From an uncultured Oscillospiraceae bacterium (GTDB lineage: Bacteria; Bacillota; Clostridia; Oscillospirales; Oscillospiraceae), in the NCBI GenBank assembly GCA_947589225.1, contig CANQBC010000009.1, positions 1-64,000 on the forward strand: a stretch of DNA of 64,000 nt. The letters run 5' to 3'. Every line of letters starts with the position of its first letter. Position 1 is the stretch's first letter. Below, in pieces: positions 39,323-47,609 of this stretch. The notes beneath the pieces are model-generated. The model was not told the origin of the DNA. It saw nothing but the letters and a program-made list of their open reading frames with translations, and made no database searches. A program made the position numbers and the translations under genes.

Positions 39323-39419
39323 CGTCGAAAACTTTCTTGATTCGGCCCCTCCAAAGTTGAGGACCACACCAAAATCGTATTTGCCATAAGACTCTCCACT
39401 TGTGAGGAAAACAATACAT
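39315..39419 (-). CDS. Candidate Trp-rich leader peptide (34 aa)
   Basis: ATG at 39419 has GGAGGG 6 nt upstream. The 34-codon frame reads MYCFPHKWRVLWQIRFWCGP, then QLWRGRIKKVFDGA. It has four Trp and seven basic residues. Its TAA stop lies inside the 5' arm of the terminator stem at 39312-39322, so ribosome position could decide whether the stem forms. This is the geometry of translation-coupled attenuation. It could equally be an accidental frame; codon-level evidence is thin. Confidence 0.35.
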   Translation of the reverse strand: MYCFPHKWRVLWQIRFWCGPQLWRGRIKKVFDGA

Positions 39420-39548
39420 GGCGAACCCTCCGGTTTTGTATATTCAAGATTTATACTTATTCAAGTATATCATAAGAATGGCGCGCAATTGCTCTCGCCA
39501 GGAGATATGTGAACTTTTTGTAAACTCGTTGGAGACGGGGACGAGGAG

Positions 39549-40214
39549 TTACGGAAGGTCGGGGCGGAGGTCCTTGACGAGCTTTATGACGCGGCTGGTG
39601 CCCAGGCGCGACGCGCCCAGGGCGAGATAGGACGCGGCGTCCTCCAGAGAGGAGATGCCGCCGGCGGCCTTCACCCCCACGCCGGGGGAGACGTGCGCCC
39701 GCAAAAGCGCCACGTCCTCCGGCGTGGCCCCGTGGGCGGAAAACCCGGTGGAGGTCTTGATGAAGTCCGCGCCGGAGAGGGAGACAAGCTGGCAGAGCTT
39801 TATTTTTTCGTCCCCGGTGAGGAGACACGTCTCGATGATGACCTTCAGGATATGGCCGCCGCAGGCGGCCTTGACGGCGCGTATCTCCGCAAGCACCTCG
39901 TCCCAGAGGCCGTCCTTCACCCAGCCCAGGTTGACCACCATGTCGATCTCCCCGGCCCCGTTCTTTACGGCGTCCGCCGTCTCAAAGACCTTGACCGCCG
40001 TGGTGGAGCTTCCGTTGGGAAAGCCCACCACGGTGCAGATCGTCAGGCCGTCCCCGGCGTAGGCGCGGGCACGGCTCACATAGGAGGGCGGGATGCAGGC
40101 CGAGGCGGTTCGGTACCGAATGGCGTCGTCAAGGACGGCGCGGATCTCCTCCCAGGTGGCGGCGGGGGAGAGAAGGGTGTGATCGACCCGCGAGAGGATC
40201 GCCTGAATGTCCAT
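39549..40214 (-). CDS. deoC: Deoxyribose-phosphate aldolase
   Basis: The protein has 221 residues. Schiff-base lysine in [11 protein letters not shown], the second Lys in [17 protein letters not shown], and Asp in [10 protein letters not shown] are all present. The enzyme splits 2-deoxyribose-5-phosphate into glyceraldehyde-3-phosphate and acetaldehyde in nucleoside catabolism. ATG 40214 follows AAAGGGG; the frame stays open upstream through a structured leader which is not coding in my view. A strong terminator lies only 17 nt before the start codon, so expression may depend on antitermination or a second promoter. cdd about 2 kb away serves the same nucleoside salvage field. Confidence 0.94.
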   Translation of the reverse strand: MDIQAILSRVDHTLLSPAATWEEIRAVLDDAIRYRTASACIPPSYVSRARAYAGDGLTICTVVGFPNGSSTTAVKVFETADAVKNGAGEIDMVVNLGWVKDGLWDEVLAEIRAVKAACGGHILKVIIETCLLTGDEKIKLCQLVSLSGADFIKTSTGFSAHGATPEDVALLRAHVSPGVGVKAAGGISSLEDAASYLALGASRLGTSRVIKLVKDLRPDLP

Positions 40215-40231
40215 GGAAAAGGCCCCTTTAC

Positions 40232-40256
40232 AAAAAAATCCCCGGGCGAACCGGGG
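40232..40256 (-). terminator. Intrinsic terminator just before deoC
   Basis: On the minus strand CCCCGG and CCGGGG form a 6-bp GC stem with a 5-base loop, followed by ATTTTTTT. It precedes the deoC RBS, and it closes the structured transcript that starts near 40428. Confidence 0.85.
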
Positions 40257-40428
40257 AAAAACGATCGGAGCTTTGCCCCCCAGGGCGGTATCGACGGATA
40301 CACGCCCTGGCTGCCTTTCGACGGGGCTCCCCTCCATAAGAGCGACGGCACACAAGGTGCCTGGAATTGAAATGCTGTGTCCCACTTGGGACAGCCGCGT
40401 GGGCTTTAGCGTCTTGGAATACATATCT
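40232..40428 (-). ncRNA. Candidate structured RNA or deoC leader, about 200 nt
   Basis: On the minus strand a promoter at 40435-40463 would start a transcript near 40428 that ends in the terminator at 40232. In between are three further stems: GTCCC/GGGAC near 40382-40396, GGCAC/GTGCC near 40350-40363, and a long CCAGGGCG...CGCCCTGG stem with an inner GTATC/GATAC at 40282-40312. There is no convincing RBS or protein-like frame. It is either a stand-alone small RNA or a cis-regulatory leader with terminator for deoC. I could not match it to a known riboswitch. Confidence 0.5.
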
Positions 40429-40434
40429 ATTATC

Positions 40435-40463
40435 ATGTTACCATATTCTAACGTTTTTTGCAA
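40435..40463 (-). promoter_or_regulatory. Promoter for the structured RNA / deoC
   Basis: On the minus strand TTGCAA (40458-40463), a 17-bp spacer and TAACAT (40435-40440). An alternative -10, GATAAT, lies immediately downstream. Confidence 0.5.
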
Positions 40464-40587
40464 TACCTTATTTTAAATAATTTGAGTAAAAGCTGTATTT
40501 TATTTTAAAATATGCGCCAATACGCGCACTTTTTTACTGTAAAGATTAGAACTCTGAATCGTGACGGCGACGGAGCCGGGGCCGCCC

Positions 40588-40621
40588 GGATCCCCGTACA
40601 TGGATAACAACGCGGGGATCC
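40588..40621. other. Inverted repeat upstream of sigK
   Basis: GGATCCCCG (40588-40596) and CGGGGATCC (40613-40621) form a 9-bp stem about 90 bp before the sigK start. It lacks a U-run and might be a regulatory or repeat element. I could not identify a sigma-E-type promoter with confidence in this gap. Confidence 0.45.
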
Positions 40622-40709
40622 CGCCCCGGATGGAGCGGGAGGCGGACGCGAAAAAATTCGAATAGGGACAAATCCCGGCGGAATAGGATGTGAGGAAGTC
40701 ACATGAACG

Positions 40710-41420
40710 GTGGTGCGTTACATGCTGTCAGTTACATTTGCCGCGCTTCTCAGCTACCCGTTTCTGCTTTTAAAGATCGCCAACCCCGTGGGCTCGTTCC
40801 CACGGACGCTCACCGCCGCCGAGGAGCGGGAATATCTGGAGAGGGCGGCGGAGGGGGATATGGAGGCCCGAAGCAAACTTATTGAGCACAATCTGCGTCT
40901 GGTGGCGCACATTGTAAAAAAGTATTATACAAAGACACGCGACCAGGACGACCTCATCTCCATCGGAACGATCGGACTCATAAAGGGCATTTCCACATAC
41001 AGGCCGGACAAGGGCGTAAGGCTGGCCACCTATGCCAGCCGGTGCATCGAGAACGAGATCCTGATGTATTTCCGCTCCCAGCGCAAATCCGCGGGGGATC
41101 TGTCGCTGTCGGACACCATAGACGCGGACGGGGACGGGAACAACCTCTCGCTCATGGACGTCATTTGCGCCGAGGACGATGTATTCGAGCGTTTAAGCTC
41201 CCAGGAGATCTACGGGCGGCTGCGGGAATTTGTGGAGACGGGGCTTGAGCCACGGGAGAGGCAGATAATCCTATTGCGCTATGGGCTTCTCGGCGCGCCG
41301 CGCCTGACCCAGCGGCAGACGGCGGAGAAGCTGGGCATCTCACGCTCCTATGTATCGCGTATCGAGAAGAAGGCGCTGGAGAAGCTGAGGATCCTCCTTG
41401 AAGCGGAGGGAGATTTTTGA
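40710..41420 (+). CDS. sigK: Sporulation sigma factor SigK
   Basis: The protein has 236 residues. A hydrophobic N-terminal stretch (MLSVTFAALLSYPFLLLKI) resembles the pro-sequence of pro-sigma-K that is removed at the forespore membrane. Region 2 follows with DDLISIGTIGLIKGISTYRPDKGVRLATYASRCIENEILMYF, and region 4 with LTQRQTAEKLGISRSYVSRIEKKALEKL. SigK runs late mother-cell gene expression. The gene is continuous and not split by a skin element. GTG 40710 is taken as start with GAGGAAG 11 nt upstream; ATG 40722 is possible. Retention of a pro-sequence implies proteolytic activation. Confidence 0.9.
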   Translation: MVRYMLSVTFAALLSYPFLLLKIANPVGSFPRTLTAAEEREYLERAAEGDMEARSKLIEHNLRLVAHIVKKYYTKTRDQDDLISIGTIGLIKGISTYRPDKGVRLATYASRCIENEILMYFRSQRKSAGDLSLSDTIDADGDGNNLSLMDVICAEDDVFERLSSQEIYGRLREFVETGLEPRERQIILLRYGLLGAPRLTQRQTAEKLGISRSYVSRIEKKALEKLRILLEAEGDF

Positions 41421-41500
41421 TGAGATGGCGTCATATTTAAGACTCGCTTTGCGACTGTATGTTTGACGGGCCCGTCAGAAAGAGAGAGGGGGGTGAGGCC

Positions 41501-42064
41501 GTGGAGGACACGGGGATCATTGAGCTCTATTTTGCCAGAGACGAGAGGGCCATAGGGCAGACGCGGTCAAAATACGGGGCGTTCATTTCCGCCCTTGCCG
41601 GGCGGCTTTTGGACGACAGGCGTGACCGGGAGGAGTGCGCCGCCGACACCTATATGGCGGCCTGGAACGCCATCCCGCCCCAGCGCCCCGACAGCCTGAG
41701 AGCGTTCCTGGGGCGGCTTGTGCGGAATCTGGCCATCTCCCGGTTTCGGAAAAACCGCGCGGGAAAGCGGTACGCGGCCATGGAGGCGCAGCTTTCGGAG
41801 CTGGCCGAGACGATCCCCGCGGGGGACGACGTGGAGCGGGAGATCGAGGGCCGGGAGCTGGGGCGGTTCCTGTCGCGCTGGCTGGACACGCTCTCCGCGG
41901 GGGATCGGGATCTCTTCATCCGCCGGTATTTCTACGGCGAGAACGTGGAGGAGCTGGCGCGGGACATGGGGGAGAAGCCAAACACCCTGGCCCAGCGGCT
42001 TCGGCGGCTGCGCCTTGCCCTGCGGGACGAGCTTGAAAAGGAGGAGTTTACAAATGAAGCCTGA
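41501..42064 (+). CDS. ECF-like RNA polymerase sigma factor
   Basis: The protein has 187 residues. Region 2 covers about 5-90 (ARDERAIGQTRSKYGAFISA, FLGRLVRNLAISRFRKNRA) and region 4 about 125-180 (LSAGDRDLFIRRYFYGENVE, KPNTLAQRLRRLRLALRDEL). GTG 41501 is preferred because AGAGGGGGGTGAGG lies directly upstream; the ATG at 41459 has no RBS. The last four codons overlap the start of the serpin gene by 11 bp, a coupling typical of a sigma factor and its anti-sigma partner. It presumably transcribes genes in response to a surface signal relayed by that partner. Confidence 0.85.
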   Translation: MEDTGIIELYFARDERAIGQTRSKYGAFISALAGRLLDDRRDREECAADTYMAAWNAIPPQRPDSLRAFLGRLVRNLAISRFRKNRAGKRYAAMEAQLSELAETIPAGDDVEREIEGRELGRFLSRWLDTLSAGDRDLFIRRYFYGENVEELARDMGEKPNTLAQRLRRLRLALRDELEKEEFTNEA

Positions 42065-43496
42065 GGATATGTACGACGGGGTCACGAATATCCGGGACGA
42101 CCTCATCGAGAACGCGAAAAAGCCGAAAAAAAGGAAGCTCTGGCCCGCCGCCGTGGCGGCGGCGCTGGCAGTGGCCGTGGCGTTGGGGGGCGTCGCCGCC
42201 CTCCGCTCAGGGAACGGAGGCCCCGTCTTTGACGGGGGAGGGAAGGTCGTGACCCTGGCCTCGGCGGTGTACCCCAAAAGGCCTGCCTACGCGGGGGACG
42301 GCAACGGCGAAAGGAGCGCCTACGAGGCGTGGAGAGAGGCCCTGCGGGAGCGGCGTCTCGACCAAGAGGAGCGGGAGGCGCTGGATACCTGGGAGCGGGC
42401 CATGATACCGGCGCTGCTCTCCGGAGATAACGGGGAGAACGCCGTCTGCTCGCCGGTGAGCCTCTATCTGGCGCTGGGGATGCTGGCGGAGGCGACGGAC
42501 GGGGCAAGCCGCCAGCAGATTTTGGACGCGCTGGGGGCGGACAGCCTGGAGGCCCTGCGGAGCCAGGCCAACCGAGTGTGGAACGCCCTCTACAACGATG
42601 ACGGCAGCTACACCCTGAGCCTGGGAAGCTCGATCTGGCTCCGGGACGACTATTCCTATGAGAAGACGCCCCTGAAGCGCATGGCCGAGAGCTACTACGC
42701 CTCCGCCTTCTCCGGGGAGATGGGCAGCGCGGAATATAACGAGGCCCTGCAAAAATGGCTCAACGACAACACCGGCGGCCTTTTGGAGGAGGCGGTGGAC
42801 GGGGTGGAGCTGAAGTCCGACACCGCCCTGGCGCTGGCCACCACGGTGCTTTTCAAGGACAAGTGGGCGGTGAGATTCAACCCCGGCCTTACCAAAACCG
42901 GCGTCTTTCACGCCCCGTCCGGGGACGTGGAGCGGGAGTTCATGTTTGAGAGCGGCCTGATGACGTATTATTGGGCGGACAAGTTCTGCTTTGTGAGGCT
43001 GGAGTTTGAGTCCGCCGGCGTTATGGCGCTCCTTCTGCCGGACGAGGGGGTCACCATGGAGGAGGTCCTGGCGGACCCCGCCGCCGTGGCGCTTCTGGCC
43101 GGGACAGTGAATCCCGACGGGGCGGAGTCGGAGTATTTGAGAGTCAACCTCACCCTGCCGAAATTCGACGTGACCCAGGACGGGGACATCGGGGAAAAGG
43201 TCCGGGCGCTGGGGATCACGGAGGCGTTTGACCAATGGAGGGCGGATTTTTCCCCCATCATGGGGGACGGGCTCAGCCCGGAGAACAACGTGTACCTCTC
43301 CAAGGTGCTCCACGGGGCGCGGGTGACCGTGGACGAGAAGGGCTGCGTGGGCGCGTCCTATACGGTGATGGTCACCAACGCCGGGGGCGCGCTCCCTCCC
43401 GACCAGGAGGTGGACCTGGTCCTTGACAGGCCGTTCCTCTTCTCCGTCCTGTCGGAGGGAATCCCCGTGTTTGCCGGGATCGTCAACGACCCATAA
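42054..43496 (+). CDS. Membrane-anchored serpin with anti-sigma-like N-terminus
   Basis: The protein has 480 residues. The first 28 are cytoplasmic (MKPEDMYDGVTNIRDDLIEN), of the kind that starts anti-sigma factors encoded next to ECF sigmas in Clostridia. A membrane helix follows (about 29-50). From about 95 a full serpin domain lies outside the cell: NAVCSPVSLYLALGMLAEAT, LATTVLFKDKWAVRF, and the C-terminal LDRPFLFSVLSEGIPVFAG. The hinge of the reactive loop reads VDEKGCVGASYTVMV. Serpins trap serine or cysteine proteases by a suicide fold change. Joined to an anti-sigma-like tail and overlapping a sigma gene, it could sense proteases; this is inference. Start fixed by GGAG and the 11-bp overlap. 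Confidence 0.88.
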   Translation: MKPEDMYDGVTNIRDDLIENAKKPKKRKLWPAAVAAALAVAVALGGVAALRSGNGGPVFDGGGKVVTLASAVYPKRPAYAGDGNGERSAYEAWREALRERRLDQEEREALDTWERAMIPALLSGDNGENAVCSPVSLYLALGMLAEATDGASRQQILDALGADSLEALRSQANRVWNALYNDDGSYTLSLGSSIWLRDDYSYEKTPLKRMAESYYASAFSGEMGSAEYNEALQKWLNDNTGGLLEEAVDGVELKSDTALALATTVLFKDKWAVRFNPGLTKTGVFHAPSGDVEREFMFESGLMTYYWADKFCFVRLEFESAGVMALLLPDEGVTMEEVLADPAAVALLAGTVNPDGAESEYLRVNLTLPKFDVTQDGDIGEKVRALGITEAFDQWRADFSPIMGDGLSPENNVYLSKVLHGARVTVDEKGCVGASYTVMVTNAGGALPPDQEVDLVLDRPFLFSVLSEGIPVFAGIVNDP

Positions 43497-43568
43497 AAAT
43501 TTTTAGTTTTTTTTCCGACGTACATGCCGCCGGAAAAAATACTCAACTTGAGTTTTTTGACAATCTGG

Positions 43569-43602
43569 GCCGCCTGCCGGCAGACGCCGGCAGGCGGCTT
43601 TT
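43569..43602 (+). terminator. Intrinsic terminator after sigma-serpin operon
   Basis: GCCGCCTGCCGG (43569-43580) and CCGGCAGGCGGC (43587-43598) form a 12-bp perfect stem, followed by TTTT. A smaller palindrome, ACTCAA/TTGAGT with flanking A and T runs, lies at 43540-43558. Confidence 0.9.
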
Positions 43603-43786
43603 GCACGAAAAAAAATACCGGGGAAATTGAATTTTTCAGCAAGAAACGCAAAGAATTTTTTGAAAAAAGTATGGAAAAGCCCATTTGCTTGTGCTATAAT
43701 ACAAATCTCTGCCGAATCTGTGGCTCCGGCGGGGATTTTTCTGTGAGAGGTTTTGCCAACGCGATCTGAGGTTTGAGGAACGAGAC

Positions 43787-45568
43787 ATGATATTCGGAAA
43801 GCACATCAACAAATATTATCTGAAATACGGACCCCTCCTGCTGCTGGGCCTTCTGGCCCTGGGGCTGGTGGACTATATGCAGCTCGTTGTGCCAAGGCTT
43901 TACCAGCAGGTGGTCAACGGCATGAACGACGGGGAGGTCCTGGTGGACGGCGTGATGTACGCCTTCGATATGTCCTTCCTGCTGGACAAGATCTGCCTGC
44001 CCATGCTGGTGGTGGTGATCTCCATGGTCTTTGGGCGGTTTTTGTGGCGCGTCTGCTTCTTCGGCTCCGCCATCCGGGTGGAGGCGGACATCCGCAACGC
44101 CATGTTCGACCACTGCAAGGACCTCTCCCAGCAGTATTTCCAGGTCAACAAGGTGGGCAACCTCATGAGCCTCTTCACCAACGACCTGGACACGGTGCAG
44201 GACTGCTACGGAAACGGCCTTCTCATGCTGGCGGACGCCCTGATGCTGGGTATCCTCTCCATCGCCCGTATGTGGGGGATGAACAGGATCTTGACGGGCC
44301 TCTCCCTCATCCCCATGGTGTTCCTCTTCGCCATCTCCACGGTGGTGGGGCGCTACATGGAGAAGAAGTGGGACATCCGGCAGGCGGCGTTTTCAAAGCT
44401 CTCGGACTTCTCCCAGGAGTCCTTCTCCGGCATCGCGGTCATCAAGGCGTTTGTCAAGGAGGCTAAGGAGCTTTGGGCCTTCAAAAAGCTCAACCAGGAG
44501 AACGAGAAGGCCAACGTGGACTTCACCCGCGCCTCGGTGCTGCTGCATATTTTGGTGACGCTCTTTGTGGAGTCGGTCATCTGCGTGGTGCTGGGCTACG
44601 GCGGGTATCTGGTTCACGAGAAGGTCTTTAACGCCGGGCAGCTGGTGGAGTACATAGGCTATTTTAACTCCATCGTCTGGCCCATTATGGCGGTCTCCGA
44701 GCTTATCGACATGACCAGCCGGGGCAAGGCCAGCCTCAAGCGCATCAGCGAGCTTTTGGACGCCAGGCGCGACGTGGTGGACCGGGAGGGCGTGGAGGCC
44801 CTTGAGAACGTGCGCGGGGACATCGAGTTTAAGGACCTCACCTTCCGCTATCCCGGCGGGGAGTACGACGTTTTGAAGGACGTCTCCTTCCGGATCCGCG
44901 CCGGGGAGAGCGTGGGCATCGTCGGGCGCACGGGCGCGGGCAAGACCACGCTGGTGGATCTCATTCTGCGCACCTACAACGTGCCGGACGGCGCCGTCTT
45001 TGTGGACGGACACGACGTGAACGGCGTGAAGATCCACGACGTGCGGGCCGCCTGCGCCTACGTGCCCCAGGACAACTTCCTCTTCTCCGACACCATCGCC
45101 AGGAACATCGCCTTCTCCTCCGGGGACGCGGACATGGAGAAGGTCACAAACGCCGCTGTCCTCTCCGACGTGGACGACAACATCCGGGAGTTTACGGAGG
45201 GCTACTCCACCGTCCTGGGCGAGCGCGGCGTCACCGTCTCCGGCGGGCAGAAGCAGCGCATCTCCATCGCAAGGGCGCTGATGAAGGACGCGCCGATCCT
45301 CATTTTGGACGACTCCGTCTCCGCCGTGGACACCAGTACGGAAAAGACCATTCTGGACAACTTGAAGCGTACACGGGAGGGCAAGACCACCATCCTCATT
45401 GCCCACCGCATCTCCACCATCGAGCGGATGGACAAGATCCTCTATCTGGAGGACGGAAGGCTCATCGCCGTGGGCAGCCACGCGCAGCTTTTGGAGAGCT
45501 GCCCTGAATACAGGCACATGGTTGACCTCCAGAAGCTTGAGGAGGAGGGAGGCGAGCACAATGGGTGA
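43787..45568 (+). CDS. ABC exporter subunit 1 (fused membrane and ATPase domains)
   Basis: The protein has 593 residues. Six membrane helices (about 20-300) are followed by a nucleotide-binding domain: Walker A GIVGRTGAGKTTLV, signature VSGGQKQRISIARAL, Walker B PILILDDSVSAVD, and the H loop AHRIST. The residue after Walker B is Asp instead of the catalytic Glu, as in the degenerate-site half of heterodimeric exporters (TM287/288, BmrCD type). It overlaps the second subunit by 8 bp. TATAAT at 43695-43700 is a possible -10 box. Substrates may be drugs, lipids or peptides. Confidence 0.93.
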   Translation: MIFGKHINKYYLKYGPLLLLGLLALGLVDYMQLVVPRLYQQVVNGMNDGEVLVDGVMYAFDMSFLLDKICLPMLVVVISMVFGRFLWRVCFFGSAIRVEADIRNAMFDHCKDLSQQYFQVNKVGNLMSLFTNDLDTVQDCYGNGLLMLADALMLGILSIARMWGMNRILTGLSLIPMVFLFAISTVVGRYMEKKWDIRQAAFSKLSDFSQESFSGIAVIKAFVKEAKELWAFKKLNQENEKANVDFTRASVLLHILVTLFVESVICVVLGYGGYLVHEKVFNAGQLVEYIGYFNSIVWPIMAVSELIDMTSRGKASLKRISELLDARRDVVDREGVEALENVRGDIEFKDLTFRYPGGEYDVLKDVSFRIRAGESVGIVGRTGAGKTTLVDLILRTYNVPDGAVFVDGHDVNGVKIHDVRAACAYVPQDNFLFSDTIARNIAFSSGDADMEKVTNAAVLSDVDDNIREFTEGYSTVLGERGVTVSGGQKQRISIARALMKDAPILILDDSVSAVDTSTEKTILDNLKRTREGKTTILIAHRISTIERMDKILYLEDGRLIAVGSHAQLLESCPEYRHMVDLQKLEEEGGEHNG

Positions 45569-47459
45569 GTTCACACCGCTCTATATCGTGGGCGCCATCA
45601 TCGGCGTGTTCACCGTCCTCTTTGTGGCGGCGTATGTCACGCTCAAGAAGAGAAAGGCCGCCGTGACCTTTGACCGCAGCGTGCCCGACCGGGAGATCAT
45701 GGCCCGGATGCTGCCCTACGCCAGGCCCTACATCCTTAACTTCGTGGCGGTGCTTTTCATGATGATGCTGGCCATCGCCTACGACATCATCTCGCCGCTG
45801 CTGGTGGGGGAGATCGAGGGCATCATCAAAAACGACTTTGAGCTGAGGGAGCTGTTCGTGCGGGTGGCGGTCTACGCCTCCATCCTTATCGTCTCGCTGA
45901 TCAGCACCTACTTCCAGTCCATCCTCCTGCAAAAGACGGGGCAGAAGATCCTCTCGGCCCTGCGGCAGGACCTGTTCACCCACATCGAGAGCCTCTCCCA
46001 CAACCAGCTCAATCAGATCCCCGTGGGGAAGCTGGTGACCCGCGTCACCAACGACACCAACGCCATCTCCATGATGTTCACCAACATCCTGGTGAACATG
46101 ATCCGCAACGCCTTCGTCATCGTGGGCGTGCTGGCGGCGATGCTCCTTTTGAATTTGGAGCTTACGCTGATGATCCTGTGCTTCATCCCGTTTTTGGTGC
46201 TTTTCACCGTCATTTTCCGGGCGTTCACCCGCCGGGTGTTCCGCACGGTGAAGGACAGGACCACGGACATCAACACCTATCTCTCGGAAAACCTCTCCGG
46301 CATCAAGATCACCCAGATCTTCAACCGGGAGGACGCCAAGATGGAGGAGTTTTTGGAGAAATCCAACGGCTTGAAGAAGGCCAAGCGCAATCAGATGTTC
46401 GTCTTTGGCATCTTCCGGCCCATGGTGTATATGCTCTACATAAGCTCGGTGCTGTGCCTTCTCTATCTGTGCGGGCGGGGGTACATCAAGGACACCCCCT
46501 TCCTGGGGCAGACCATCGCCAGCGAGACCCTGGTGAGCTTCTATATGTACATCTCCAAGTTCTTCAACCCCATCCAGACCCTGGCCGAGCAGTTCAACCA
46601 GCTCCAGTCCGCCTTTGCCAGCGCGGAGAAGATCTTCACCATCTTCGATTTGGAGCCGGAGCTTTACGACGAGCCGGACGCCATCGAGCTTGACCACATC
46701 GAGGGGGACATCGAGTTCCGGGACGTGTGGTTCTCCTACATCCCCGGCGAGTGGGTCTTAAAGGGCGTCAGCTTCCACGTGAAGCCCCGCGAGACCGTGG
46801 CCTTCGTGGGGTCCACAGGCTCCGGCAAGACCACCATCCTCAGCCTCATCTGCCGCAACTACGACATCCAGAAGGGCCAGATCTTGATTGACGGCATCGA
46901 CATCCGGCACATCAAGATCGCCTCCCTCCGCCGCCACTTCGGGCAGATGCTCCAGGACGTGTTCCTCTTCTCCGGGACCATCCGCTCCAACATCGTTCTG
47001 CGGGAGGACTCTTTCACCGACGAGGAGGTCTGGCAGGCCTGCCGGTACGTCAACGCCGACCGCTTTATCAACAAGCTGGAAGGCGGCCTGGACGAGGAGG
47101 TGCGCGAGCGGGGCAACAACTTCTCCGCCGGGCAGCGGCAGCTTCTCAGCTTCGCCCGCACCATCCTCCACCGGCCTGAGGTGATGATCCTGGACGAGGC
47201 CACCGCCAACATCGACACGGAGACGGAGATCCTCATTCAGGACTCCCTGGAGAAGATGAAGAACATCGGGACGATGCTCATTGTGGCCCACCGGCTCTCC
47301 ACCATCCAGCACTCGGACAACATCATCCTTCTCTCCCACGGCGTTATTCGCGAGCAGGGCACCCATCAGGAGCTTCTCCATCGGAAGGGGAGGTACTACA
47401 AGCTCTACACGCTGCAATTTAACGAACAGCAACGGACGCTGGCGAAGAAAAACGCGTGA
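45561..47459 (+). CDS. ABC exporter subunit 2 (fused membrane and ATPase domains)
   Basis: The protein has 632 residues. An extra N-terminal helix (TPLYIVGAIIGVFTVLFVAA) precedes the six-helix membrane domain. The ATPase has Walker A FVGSTGSGKTTILS, Walker B VMILDEATANID with the catalytic Glu, and signature FSAGQRQLLSFARTI, which departs from LSGGQ. Thus one ATP site of the heterodimer is canonical and one is degenerate. ATG 45561 has GGAGGGAGG upstream and overlaps subunit 1. Transcription ends at the strong hairpin at 47559. Confidence 0.94.
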   Translation: MGEFTPLYIVGAIIGVFTVLFVAAYVTLKKRKAAVTFDRSVPDREIMARMLPYARPYILNFVAVLFMMMLAIAYDIISPLLVGEIEGIIKNDFELRELFVRVAVYASILIVSLISTYFQSILLQKTGQKILSALRQDLFTHIESLSHNQLNQIPVGKLVTRVTNDTNAISMMFTNILVNMIRNAFVIVGVLAAMLLLNLELTLMILCFIPFLVLFTVIFRAFTRRVFRTVKDRTTDINTYLSENLSGIKITQIFNREDAKMEEFLEKSNGLKKAKRNQMFVFGIFRPMVYMLYISSVLCLLYLCGRGYIKDTPFLGQTIASETLVSFYMYISKFFNPIQTLAEQFNQLQSAFASAEKIFTIFDLEPELYDEPDAIELDHIEGDIEFRDVWFSYIPGEWVLKGVSFHVKPRETVAFVGSTGSGKTTILSLICRNYDIQKGQILIDGIDIRHIKIASLRRHFGQMLQDVFLFSGTIRSNIVLREDSFTDEEVWQACRYVNADRFINKLEGGLDEEVRERGNNFSAGQRQLLSFARTILHRPEVMILDEATANIDTETEILIQDSLEKMKNIGTMLIVAHRLSTIQHSDNIILLSHGVIREQGTHQELLHRKGRYYKLYTLQFNEQQRTLAKKNA

Positions 47460-47558
47460 GTCCGCCGCACGTTCCCCATTGCCGGAAAAGGCCGCAGGTC
47501 TTTTCCGACACGCTAAAATGCCCCGCACCGAAAATGGTGCCGGTCGTAAAATAGTATT

Positions 47559-47609
47559 AAAAAGACCGTTGACTTTTCACCGGGAGCCGGTGTGTCAACG
47601 GTCTTTTTT
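47559..47609 (+). terminator. Intrinsic terminator after ABC exporter
   Basis: AAAAAGACCGTTGAC (47559-47573) pairs with GTCAACGGTCTTTTT (47594-47608), with an inner CACCGG/CCGGTG stem. It is flanked by A and T runs and so works in both directions. A weaker GGAAAAG/CTTTTCC hairpin lies at 47484-47507. Confidence 0.9.

Noticed and set aside
40232..40428. Assignment of the deoC upstream RNA to a known riboswitch class
   Set aside because: None of the conserved core sequences I know is present; left as an unassigned structured RNA.
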